Source: Chloroflexota bacterium (GTDB lineage: Bacteria; Chloroflexota; Limnocylindria; Limnocylindrales; CSP1-4). From it: a stretch of DNA of 5,536 bases. Of the stretch, positions 1 to 5,082 are shown piece after piece (position 1 is the stretch's first letter; each line of letters begins with the position of its first letter). The DNA lies in contig PMIQ01000038.1 in NCBI GenBank assembly GCA_003157175.1, positions 17,689-23,224 of the forward strand. The letters run 5' to 3'. The position numbers were made by a program, and so were the translations under genes. Under the pieces are notes generated by a model, which saw nothing but the letters and a program-made list of their open reading frames with translations, did not search any database and had not been told where the DNA came from.

Positions 1-1742
1 GCGTAGTAGCCGCTGCCGTCGCTCGACTCCAGATACTTCAGGACCTGTCCGGCCGACGGAACCACGGCGTAGAGAGAGTACTGGCTGAGGTTGTAATCGG
101 TCAGGAAGGTCCCGATGACCTTGACGTTGGAGCCCCACGTCCCGGAGTCCTGAACGTTGATCTGGAGCAGTGTGCCATCCCCGGCCGCGGCCGCGGCCGC
201 GGGCCGCCAGCGCCACAGGTTGTTGGCGCTGTCGAGGATGAGCACGTCCTGGAGGCCGCCCGTGGTCAGCAACATGGGCGTGGCCACGGTACCGCCGCCA
301 TTCGGCTGCTCGCCCTTGACCGCGACCTGACGCTTGGCTCGCGTGACCAGATCGACCCGGTAGACGGAGTCGTCCGTCTGGTCGACGACGTAGGCGGCCC
401 CGTCGGGACCGAGCACCACCGCGCCCAGTTCGTCGGTCCCGAACGAGAGAACGACCTGCGGCACGATCACGTTGACGTGGTAGTAGATGTCGAGATCGCC
501 GAGGACCTTCGAGGAGAGGTCGGCCACGTCACTGCTGGGGTAACCGTTGGTCCTGGCGACCTGCAGGTTCCTGTACGCATCTTCGAGGTACGTCCTGGCC
601 GTCGGGGGATCGCTCAAGAGAAGGTCGCGGCCGTTGCCGTGGACCGCGAACCAATCGCTCTGGGCCGACAAGTAGGCAGCCTGGGCGCGACTCATCTGGT
701 CTACGTCCACCTCTCGACGAGTCCCGGCCAGGTAGAAGAGCGAGGCGCCCACGACCGTGAGAACGAGAAGCAGACCCACGACCGCGCTCGCGACGCGGCG
801 CTGGCGCTCGCGCTGGACGGCGATCGGGGTGACTCGAACGCGCCGGACCGGTCGCCGCGGCATCCGGTCGAAGATGCCGTAGACGCTGTGGCGGAGCATG
901 CCGTCCGCCGTGCGCTGGACCTGCTTGGCCGAGTGCTGGACATTGGAGACGCCGTCGACGACCGTCTCGGCCAGCGGGATCGGCGAGTGCTCCGGCACGC
1001 CGGCCAGCGAGTCGCTCGGCCAGACCGGCTTCAGGGGCTGGCTTTTCTGGGTGACCGACACCTCGTCCGCCTCGAGGGCGATCATGCCATCACCACCTGC
1101 CACACCGAGACCGCCGCCGGCCAGCTGGCGGTAGATCTGGTCGATGGCGACCTGAGGGTGGAGCTGGATCACGGCGTCCTGGATCGGCGCCAGGCCGATC
1201 CGGCGAGTGGCGTTGGGAGAGATGAGGATGATGCTGTCGCCGCAGAGGAGGTCGCCGTGCCAGACCTCGGGATCGGCGCCGTCTTCGGACGGCAGTCCAC
1301 TGGCCGGGTCGGGCTCGGGCAGGGTCAGCAGCCTGGCCTCGCGAACGAGGTAGGCCTCGGCCGGTCCGACGGTCGCGACGTACAGCTCGTTGCTCCGGAC
1401 CACGGCTACGGCGATCCCGATGGGGCCGCCCTCGCCCTGCCTGGGGACCAGCCGCTCAGTGACGCGTAACTCGCGGTTCGCCGCCTTGATGGCCTTCTTG
1501 AGGCAAACGCTGATGCCGGCCGACTCGTCGTAGTAATACTCGTGCCGGACGCGCTCGGCGACCATGTTCGTCGCAGACCGAAGCTCACCCCCGCCCTCGC
1601 CCGTCACGACCAGGTAGAGGTTGCCCTTGGTTCGGATCGTCGATCCGATGCTGGGCTCCACGACCAGAACCGTGTCTGGTGAGTCGGGCGGTCTCTGCGA
1701 CTCGGCTACGAGGCCGAGCTTCATGTGAAGGCGGACGGTCAT
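1..1742 (-). CDS. Membrane-anchored PP2C/PPM-like protein, probable pseudophosphatase (partial, C-terminus beyond left edge)
   Basis: I translated this frame by hand; it stays open from the ATG at 1742-1740 to the left edge (about 580 residues, no stop). Residues ~8-225 resemble a PP2C/PPM phosphatase fold: VVTGEGGG (45-52) sits where VADGMGGH is expected, LYVATVGPAEAYLVREARL (120-138) matches the 'LYVAHVGDSRAYLLRDGRL' strand pair, GDSIILISPN (168-177) matches 'GDxLLLCSDG', and GGDGM (216-220) matches the final DN motif. Several metal-binding Asp positions are replaced (T47, P176), so catalysis is doubtful. A basic linker (~295-316) precedes one hydrophobic helix (~318-340), which predicts a cytoplasmic N-terminus. 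A helical stretch (~345-410) then leads to outside repeats resembling propeller blades (LGPDGAAYVVDQTDDSVYRVD). An in-frame stop (TAA, 1796-1794) lies upstream; a second ATG at 1724-1722 is an alternative start, and neither has a clear Shine-Dalgarno. It lies 51 bases after the DciA-like gene. The fold assignment is moderately sure; function is unknown. Confidence 0.8.
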   Translation of the reverse strand, partial: MTVRLHMKLGLVAESQRPPDSPDTVLVVEPSIGSTIRTKGNLYLVVTGEGGGELRSATNMVAERVRHEYYYDESAGISVCLKKAIKAANRELRVTERLVPRQGEGGPIGIAVAVVRSNELYVATVGPAEAYLVREARLLTLPEPDPASGLPSEDGADPEVWHGDLLCGDSIILISPNATRRIGLAPIQDAVIQLHPQVAIDQIYRQLAGGGLGVAGGDGMIALEADEVSVTQKSQPLKPVWPSDSLAGVPEHSPIPLAETVVDGVSNVQHSAKQVQRTADGMLRHSVYGIFDRMPRRPVRRVRVTPIAVQRERQRRVASAVVGLLLVLTVVGASLFYLAGTRREVDVDQMSRAQAAYLSAQSDWFAVHGNGRDLLLSDPPTARTYLEDAYRNLQVARTNGYPSSDVADLSSKVLGDLDIYYHVNVIVPQVVLSFGTDELGAVVLGPDGAAYVVDQTDDSVYRVDLVTRAKRQVAVKGEQPNGGGTVATPMLLTTGGLQDVLILDSANNLWRWRPAAAAAAGDGTLLQINVQDSGTWGSNVKVIGTFLTDYNLSQYSLYAVVPSAGQVLKYLESSDGSGYY

Positions 1743-1792
1743 GACGACTGCTAGCAGCGGCTGTGGATCTGTCCCGGGATCGGCAGGTGGCG

Positions 1793-1798
1793 ATTATA
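1793..1798 (-). promoter_or_regulatory. Candidate -10 element (TATAAT) for the PP2C-like gene
   Basis: The minus strand reads a perfect TATAAT here, overlapping the TAA stop of the DciA-like gene and lying about 50 bases before the ATG at 1742. Such a hexamer is uncommon by chance in DNA this GC-rich. The region 16-18 bases upstream (around GCTTCGC) does not resemble TTGACA, and there is no extended-10 TG, so this is only a candidate. If real, transcription would begin near 1786 with a leader of about 45 bases. Confidence 0.33.
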
Positions 1799-2174
1799 CG
1801 TGCCTTGCCGTGATGCGAAGCTGGCGCACGGGGCTGCGCACGGCCGACCGCAGCGCGGCCACCAGCTCCGGGGCCCGGAGTCGCAGCTCCTGAGCCACGA
1901 TCGGCTCGTCCGCTTCGACCTGGACCACTCCCTGCGAAAGGGCCACGACCCGGCAGGCTCCGACGGCGGGCGGGACTCGTTCGGCCACGATCCTCTGCCA
2001 GGCAGTCATGGCCGCCGCCAGCTCGAGCTCGTCTTCGAGGCCGAGCTGGCGAGCCGCGTCGGGAAGCAGATCGCCCAGCCGCTCCATGCCCCGCCGACCG
2101 GACCCGCCGCTCTCTCCCCGATCGCCTTCCCGCCCCGGGCCGCCAGGGCCCACGCCGCCGCGCTGCCCGCTCAC
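1794..2174 (-). CDS. dciA: DUF721 / DciA-type protein, presumed replicative helicase loader
   Basis: The product is 126 residues. From about residue 30 it fits the DUF721 family: MERLGDLLPDAARQLGLEDEL, then AWQRIVAERVPPAV (the conserved W in 'W..ivG..i..'), VVALSQGVVQVEADEPIVAQELRLRAPELVAAL, and a short basic end. Proteins of this family include DciA, which helps load the replicative helicase DnaB in bacteria lacking DnaC/DnaI, and the gene commonly follows recF. The GTG start at 2174-2172 overlaps the recF TGA by four bases (GTGA) and has a strong GAGGAGG seven bases upstream. That start adds a 29-residue Gly/Arg-rich leader; the ATG at 2087-2085 would give a 97-residue protein of more usual family layout but with a poorer ribosome site. 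Translational coupling to recF is likely. Family assignment is good; the loader role is from family knowledge. Confidence 0.82.
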   Translation of the reverse strand: MSGQRGGVGPGGPGREGDRGESGGSGRRGMERLGDLLPDAARQLGLEDELELAAAMTAWQRIVAERVPPAVGACRVVALSQGVVQVEADEPIVAQELRLRAPELVAALRSAVRSPVRQLRITARHV

Positions 2175-3361
2175 GCCCCGCCCTCCTCGACCCGCGTTCC
2201 CTCGGCATCCGCGACCACCCGCCAGGCGCGCGCCTGCCGCCGCAGATCCGGGTCCAGATCGTCGGGCACAGTCGTCGTGATAAGCGCCTGGGGCAGCCCG
2301 GCAATACGGCGGACCAGGTGGCCGCGGCGCAGTGGATCGAGCTCGCTGAAGACGTCATCGAGCAGGAGCAGCGGGGGGCGGCCGTCGAGGGCGGTGAGGA
2401 GGTCCATCTCGGCCAGCTTGAGAGCGAGGATGGCCGTCCGTTGCTGGCCGCGCGACGCGAACGTCGTGAGGTCGCGGCCGCCGAGGCGAAAGACCAGGTC
2501 GTCGCGGTGCGGGCCCACGAGCGTGGTTCCGTTCCACGCCTCTTTCTCGGCCGTCTCGCGCAGCCTGCGGGCCAGCGCGTCCCGCGGCGACTCACCGGGA
2601 AGCGGCGGCGTGGTCGTGGCGTAGTCCAGCGCCAGCGGCTCCTCCGCCGGGGCGATCTCGCGGTGAGCGGCCGCCAGAGGCGCTGAGAGCAACTCCAGGA
2701 GCCGCAAACGGGCCGCCACTACCGCTGCGCCCGAGGCCAGGAACGGCTCGTCCCAGTAGCGCAGCTGGGCATGGTCCGCCTCGCCGTCGCGGATCTGCCG
2801 GAGCAGGCTGTTGCGCTGGGACAGGGCACGCGTGTAGGTGGAGAGATGCGACCCGTACATCGGATCGTGCGGCCCGGCGAGCTGGTCGAGCGCCGTCCGC
2901 CGCAGGGTCGGCGGGCCGACGACGAGGAGCATCTCCTCGGGCGCGAAGAGGACGGTCCGCAGATGCTCAGCCAGGGCCGCGGGACGGCGAGGGACGCCAT
3001 TCACCAGGATCCGCTTGCGCCCGCCGGCCTGGAGGGAAACGTTCAGCGCGATGCCAGGCGGCGGCACACCGTCGAGCGCGGCCCCGAGCACCCCGGGTTC
3101 GTCCTCAGGCGCCGATGGTGCCTCCTCGGTCCTCATCACACCCACGACCCCCTCGACCCGCAGGAAGTCGGCGCCCCAGCGGATAAGCTCGGCATCGACG
3201 GCAGTTCGATGCGAACGGCCCAACGCCAGCAGCACGATGCCCTCGAGCAGAGTCGTCTTCCCGGCTGCGTTCGGACCCCAGATGAGCTGCGGCCCGGGAC
3301 CCAGCGTGAGGTCCAGTGAAGCGTAGCCCCGGAGATTCCGGAGAGCTAGAGAGCGAAGCAG
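2171..3361 (-). CDS. recF: DNA replication and repair protein RecF, non-canonical start
   Basis: RecF is an SMC/ABC-like ATPase that binds gapped DNA and, with RecO and RecR, helps load RecA at stalled forks. Counting from the CTG at 3361 the product is 396 residues, normal for the family. Visible motifs are the N-terminal strand LRSLALRNLRGYASLDL, Walker A GPNAAGKTTLLE (29-40), the RecF motif GPHRDDLVF (283-291), the ABC signature region ASRGQQRTAILALKLAE (302-318), and Walker B with D-loop LLLLDDVFSELDP (331-343). The frame is open back to 3415, where it meets the dnaN TAG. No ATG, GTG or TTG occurs between that stop and Walker A; the first GTG (3235) would delete Walker A. The CTG at 3361 gives the expected N-terminus (AAGG nine bases upstream); an ATC at 3406 with AGGAG six bases upstream would give 411 residues. 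The identity is certain; the exact start is not. It ends in TGA overlapping the next gene. Confidence 0.92.
   Translation of the reverse strand: MLRSLALRNLRGYASLDLTLGPGPQLIWGPNAAGKTTLLEGIVLLALGRSHRTAVDAELIRWGADFLRVEGVVGVMRTEEAPSAPEDEPGVLGAALDGVPPPGIALNVSLQAGGRKRILVNGVPRRPAALAEHLRTVLFAPEEMLLVVGPPTLRRTALDQLAGPHDPMYGSHLSTYTRALSQRNSLLRQIRDGEADHAQLRYWDEPFLASGAAVVAARLRLLELLSAPLAAAHREIAPAEEPLALDYATTTPPLPGESPRDALARRLRETAEKEAWNGTTLVGPHRDDLVFRLGGRDLTTFASRGQQRTAILALKLAEMDLLTALDGRPPLLLLDDVFSELDPLRRGHLVRRIAGLPQALITTTVPDDLDPDLRRQARAWRVVADAEGTRVEEGGA
2182..2188 (-). promoter_or_regulatory. Shine-Dalgarno of the DciA-like gene, inside the recF end
   Basis: The minus strand reads GAGGAGG here, with a seven-base spacer to the GTG at 2174. 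It lies in the last codons of recF (VEEGGA), so ribosomes finishing recF are well placed to restart. It decides in favour of the GTG start over the internal ATG at 2087. Confidence 0.65.
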
Positions 3362-3412
3362 CGTCGGCGGCCTTGAGCCGGGCCCGACCGGGCTTTCCTT
3401 CGAGATCTGCCG

Positions 3413-3417
3413 CTCCT
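3413..3417 (-). promoter_or_regulatory. Shine-Dalgarno-like AGGAG at the dnaN stop, ahead of recF
   Basis: AGGAG on the minus strand overlaps the dnaN TAG stop. Its normal spacing (six bases) points to an ATC codon at 3406-3404, in the recF frame. It is 51 bases from the CTG that best fits the RecF N-terminus. It may recruit terminating ribosomes for recF; which codon is then used cannot be read from sequence. Confidence 0.4.
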
Positions 3418-4534
3418 AGGAGGTCGTCTTGACCGGCATGACGACATGGACGTAATCAGCGTCGTCGACCGGCCGGAAGACACCTGGGGAAAGGGGGCCG
3501 TTCAGCTCGATCGAGAACTGCTCGGTCGGAACGTTCGCCAGAACGTCGACCAGGTACTTGGCGTTGAAGGCGATCGTGGTGCCGTCGCCCTCGACCTGAG
3601 CCTCGACCTCGCTGTGGTTGTCGCCGATGTCGGCCGCGGCGCTCACGGTCAAGCCCGTCGCGGATTCCTTGCCGATGTGGAGCTTGACGATGTTGGCGGA
3701 CGAGAAGGCGATGAAGCCGGCCAGGCGGACCGCCTTGAGCAGTTGATCGCGGTCGACGGTCGCCGTGGTGGTGTGGCTCTTCGGCAGCACCTGCTGATAG
3801 TTGGGGAATTGCCCGTCGATCAGACGGCTCACCAGGTCGATGCCTTCGACGTGGAACAGGATCTGATTGCGACTCGGTGCGAGAACGACACTGACCGGGT
3901 CGTCGGTCTCCGAGAGAACCCGGCCCAGGGCGTCGAGCGAGCGGGCCGGGATGACGATGCTCGTCTCCTCCACGGGGTCGAGGATGGTGATCGTCTTGAC
4001 CGCGATTCGGTAGTTGTCGGCCGCCGCGAATGTCAGCCGCGTGCCTTCGAAACGAGCCAGGACGCCGGTCAGGATCGGTCTGGCCTCATCGGACGCCGCG
4101 GCGAAGGTTACCTCGGCGAGGGCTTTGCGCAGGACATTCTGGGCGATCCTGGTCGTAGGCTTATCGCCGGCGGTCGGGATCGCCGGGAACTCCTCGGCAT
4201 CGATCCCTTTGACGCGCGTCTCGAACCGACCAGCCTGGATGTGCAACGTTTCCTGGGCCTGGAGCTCGAGGTCGACTCGCTCGTTGGCCGGCAATCCGGC
4301 GACGATGTCGGTGAGAAGCCTGGCCGGCGTGGTCGTGGCCCCACCAACCTCGATCTTGCCGGGCACCCAGTAGGTCATTCCGATCTCGAGGTTGGTGGCG
4401 GTCAGCTTGAGACCACCGTCCTCGGTTCGAAGAAGGACATTGTTCAGGACCGGCAGGGTGCTCCGTGTTGGGACGGCGCGGCTGACGACCTGCAGACCTC
4501 GAGCCAGGTTCTCCTGCATGACCGAGAGTTTCAC
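3416..4534 (-). CDS. dnaN: DNA polymerase III beta subunit (sliding clamp)
   Basis: DnaN forms a dimeric ring around DNA and tethers the replicative polymerase and many repair proteins. The product is 372 residues, the usual length for three clamp domains of about 120 residues each. Recognisable stretches are the start MKLSVMQENLARGLQVVSRAV, the family motif ASDEARPILTGVL (147-159), RLIDGQFPNYQQVLP (237-251) leading into domain III, and the C-terminal YVHVVMPVK, equivalent to the conserved 'MPMR' end that contributes to the partner-binding pocket. The start is GTG at 4534-4532, chosen because it gives the canonical MKLSV opening; GGGGAG lies ten bases upstream. The stop is TAG at 3418-3416, and the recF frame continues directly from it. 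It is the first gene after the oriC gap and probably heads the dnaN-recF-dciA transcript. No defects are seen. Confidence 0.97.
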   Translation of the reverse strand: MKLSVMQENLARGLQVVSRAVPTRSTLPVLNNVLLRTEDGGLKLTATNLEIGMTYWVPGKIEVGGATTTPARLLTDIVAGLPANERVDLELQAQETLHIQAGRFETRVKGIDAEEFPAIPTAGDKPTTRIAQNVLRKALAEVTFAAASDEARPILTGVLARFEGTRLTFAAADNYRIAVKTITILDPVEETSIVIPARSLDALGRVLSETDDPVSVVLAPSRNQILFHVEGIDLVSRLIDGQFPNYQQVLPKSHTTTATVDRDQLLKAVRLAGFIAFSSANIVKLHIGKESATGLTVSAAADIGDNHSEVEAQVEGDGTTIAFNAKYLVDVLANVPTEQFSIELNGPLSPGVFRPVDDADYVHVVMPVKTTS

Positions 4535-4544
4535 GGTTGCTTCA

Positions 4545-4550
4545 CTCCCC
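4545..4550 (-). promoter_or_regulatory. Shine-Dalgarno of dnaN
   Basis: GGGGAG on the minus strand, ten bases before the GTG at 4534. The spacing is slightly long but it is the only purine-rich match and it supports GTG over the ATG at 4519. Confidence 0.5.
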
Positions 4551-4618
4551 TGAGGCCGGGCGCATGACGCGCAGCAAGTAGCACATCGAGGTGACGGGCA
4601 GCGATCCTACTCCAGGTG

Positions 4619-4670
4619 GATTGTCTATCTATCTTCTGATTCCGTCATCACCGTAATAATGGTGTGGAAA
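4619..4670. other. Candidate DNA unwinding element (AT-rich)
   Basis: Positions 4621-4670 contain 31 A/T out of 50, in a window that is about one third A/T. It includes the tetranucleotide run TCTATCTATCT (4624-4634) and GTAATAATGG. It abuts the TGTGG pair at 4663-4680, as expected of the strand-opening site beside the DnaA assembly. The assignment is from composition and position only; no clear DnaA-trio was recognised. Confidence 0.5.
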
Positions 4671-4671
4671 C
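4663..4671 (-). promoter_or_regulatory. Weak DnaA box next to the AT-rich element
   Basis: TGTGGAAAC on the plus strand reads GTTTCCACA on the minus strand, two mismatches from TTATCCACA. A second TGTGG (TGTGGGCTC, 4672-4680) follows immediately, forming a tandem pair of nine-base units. Its orientation matches the 4706-4778 array. Confidence 0.45.
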
Positions 4672-4705
4672 TGTGGGCTCGCCGCAGCGCCGCGCACGAT
4701 CTTGA

Positions 4706-4723
4706 CGTGGACGAGCCGCCCCC
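4706..4723 (+). repeat. 18-base direct repeat, copy 1
   Basis: CGTGGACGAGCCGCCCCC is repeated perfectly at 4770-4787, 64 bases downstream (close to three 21-base periods). It consists of the array unit followed by a GCCGCCCCC tail. The intermediate copy at 4727 lacks this tail. Confidence 0.8.
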
Positions 4724-4778
4724 AATCGTGGACGAAACCCGCAGAAATGGGGACGCGGCACCCGATCACCGTGGACGA
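4706..4778 (-). repeat. Array of GC-rich DnaA-box-like sites at 21-22 base spacing
   Basis: CGTGGACGA occurs at 4706-4714, 4727-4735 and 4770-4778, with a degenerate copy TGGGGACGC at 4748-4756. The GGACG cores start at 4709, 4730, 4751 and 4773, giving spacings of 21, 21 and 22 bases, or two helical turns. Read on the minus strand the unit is TCGTCCACG, three mismatches from TTATCCACA but keeping the TCCAC core. These may be low-affinity DnaA sites on one face of the helix, or sites for another origin-binding protein. The repetition is directly seen; the function is inferred. Confidence 0.55.
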
Positions 4779-4787
4779 GCCGCCCCC
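4770..4787 (+). repeat. 18-base direct repeat, copy 2
   Basis: Perfect second copy of CGTGGACGAGCCGCCCCC. The bases on either side differ (4705 A versus 4769 C; 4724 A versus 4788 G), so identity ends exactly at 18 bases. Confidence 0.8.
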
Positions 4788-4852
4788 GAGCGCTCCGCCC
4801 CGCTTCCGAGTCGCCCCGCCACCCACGTCGAAAGCCTCCGCCGAAGCCCCTT

Positions 4853-4861
4853 TTCTCCACA
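4853..4861 (+). promoter_or_regulatory. DnaA box, one mismatch
   Basis: TTCTCCACA differs from the consensus TTATCCACA only at position 3. It is the first of three plus-strand boxes whose starts are 20 and 21 bases apart. Confidence 0.65.
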
Positions 4862-4872
4862 ACGGCCCCCTG

Positions 4873-4881
4873 TTATCCACA
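4873..4881 (+). promoter_or_regulatory. DnaA box, perfect consensus
   Basis: TTATCCACA, an exact match to the high-affinity DnaA box. It lies between the inverted arms GGCCCC (4864-4869) and GGGGCC (4888-4893), nearly at their centre. Confidence 0.9.
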
Positions 4882-4893
4882 GAAATCGGGGCC

Positions 4894-4902
4894 TTATCCA
4901 CG
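4894..4902 (+). promoter_or_regulatory. DnaA box, one mismatch
   Basis: TTATCCACG differs from the consensus only in the last base. It begins directly after the GGGGCC arm and is 21 bases from the perfect box, in the same orientation. Confidence 0.75.
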
Positions 4903-5065
4903 ATCGCAGGTGAAATGTGCTCGACAACCGCCCGCCGGTCCGGACGGGAATCTCCGCCCGAACCACCACGCCGCCGTTCCGGCGAGGCGAGCCCCAGGCG
5001 CGACTGAGCACCCGCAAGTCCAATGGCGCGTGAGCGAGGAGCGCAAGGAGCAACAACGGGATAGT

Positions 5066-5080
5066 CCGCCTGAACGGCGG
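5066..5080 (-). terminator. Small GC hairpin just after the dnaA stop (weak terminator or attenuator candidate)
   Basis: CCGCC (5066-5070) and GGCGG (5076-5080) form a five-base-pair stem with a five-base loop, beginning three bases after the dnaA TAG. In the direction of dnaA transcription it is followed by ACTATCCCGTTGTTG, which lacks a proper U-run, so it is at best a weak terminator. Confidence 0.25.
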
Positions 5081-5082
5081 CC

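Larger units (their letters stand above)
4535..5082. other. oriC: Probable chromosomal replication origin (oriC), dnaA-dnaN intergenic region
   Basis: This 548-base gap lies between the dnaA stop and the dnaN start, the commonest place for oriC in bacteria. From the dnaA side it contains about 180 bases of GC-rich DNA with no sites I can name (4903-5082, apart from a small hairpin at 5066-5080), three good DnaA boxes on the plus strand (4853-4902), a GC-rich stretch (4788-4852), a periodic array of GTGGACGA-like sites (4706-4778), a pair of TGTGG sites (4663-4680), and an AT-rich segment (4619-4670) near dnaN. The remaining 4535-4618 must hold the dnaN leader and perhaps its promoter, although no convincing -35/-10 pair is visible. 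Short open frames in both directions are not supported as genes. The box cluster followed by an AT-rich element on the dnaN side resembles the layout of the Bacillus subtilis dnaA-dnaN origin. Confidence 0.85.

Noticed and set aside
477..1469. 330-codon open frame on the plus strand
   Set aside because: It is antisense to the PP2C-like gene, whose frame has coherent domain motifs and a membrane helix. The plus-strand product is rich in D, R, G and V without recognisable motifs.
1585..2595. 336-codon minus-strand open frame across recF and the DciA-like gene
   Set aside because: It is an out-of-frame reading of two well-identified genes; the product is Arg/Ser/Gly-rich low-complexity sequence.
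3378..3394. GC-rich palindrome in the recF leader (GCCCGGTCGGGC)
   Set aside because: The stem is five pairs with a two-base loop, too tight for a convincing hairpin, and such short palindromes are common in GC-rich DNA.
3446..4567. 373-codon open frame on the plus strand, antisense to dnaN
   Set aside because: It mirrors dnaN almost completely, and its translation shows no family features and a composition typical of the reverse complement of a GC-rich gene.
4618..4640. DnaA-trio motif in the AT-rich segment
   Set aside because: The repeat TCTATCTATCT has a four-base period and does not keep the three-base phase required for a trio.
4561..4680. dnaN promoter candidates on the minus strand (TAGGAT near 4605-4610 with TAGACA; TTATTA near 4655)
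   Set aside because: The TAGACA-TAGGAT spacer is only 12 bases and no other pair has acceptable hexamers and spacing, so no promoter is called although one probably exists here.
4629..4913. Open frames of 70-101 codons on both strands in the oriC gap
   Set aside because: They run through the DnaA boxes and repeats, overlap each other on both strands, lack ribosome sites and show no recognisable protein features.
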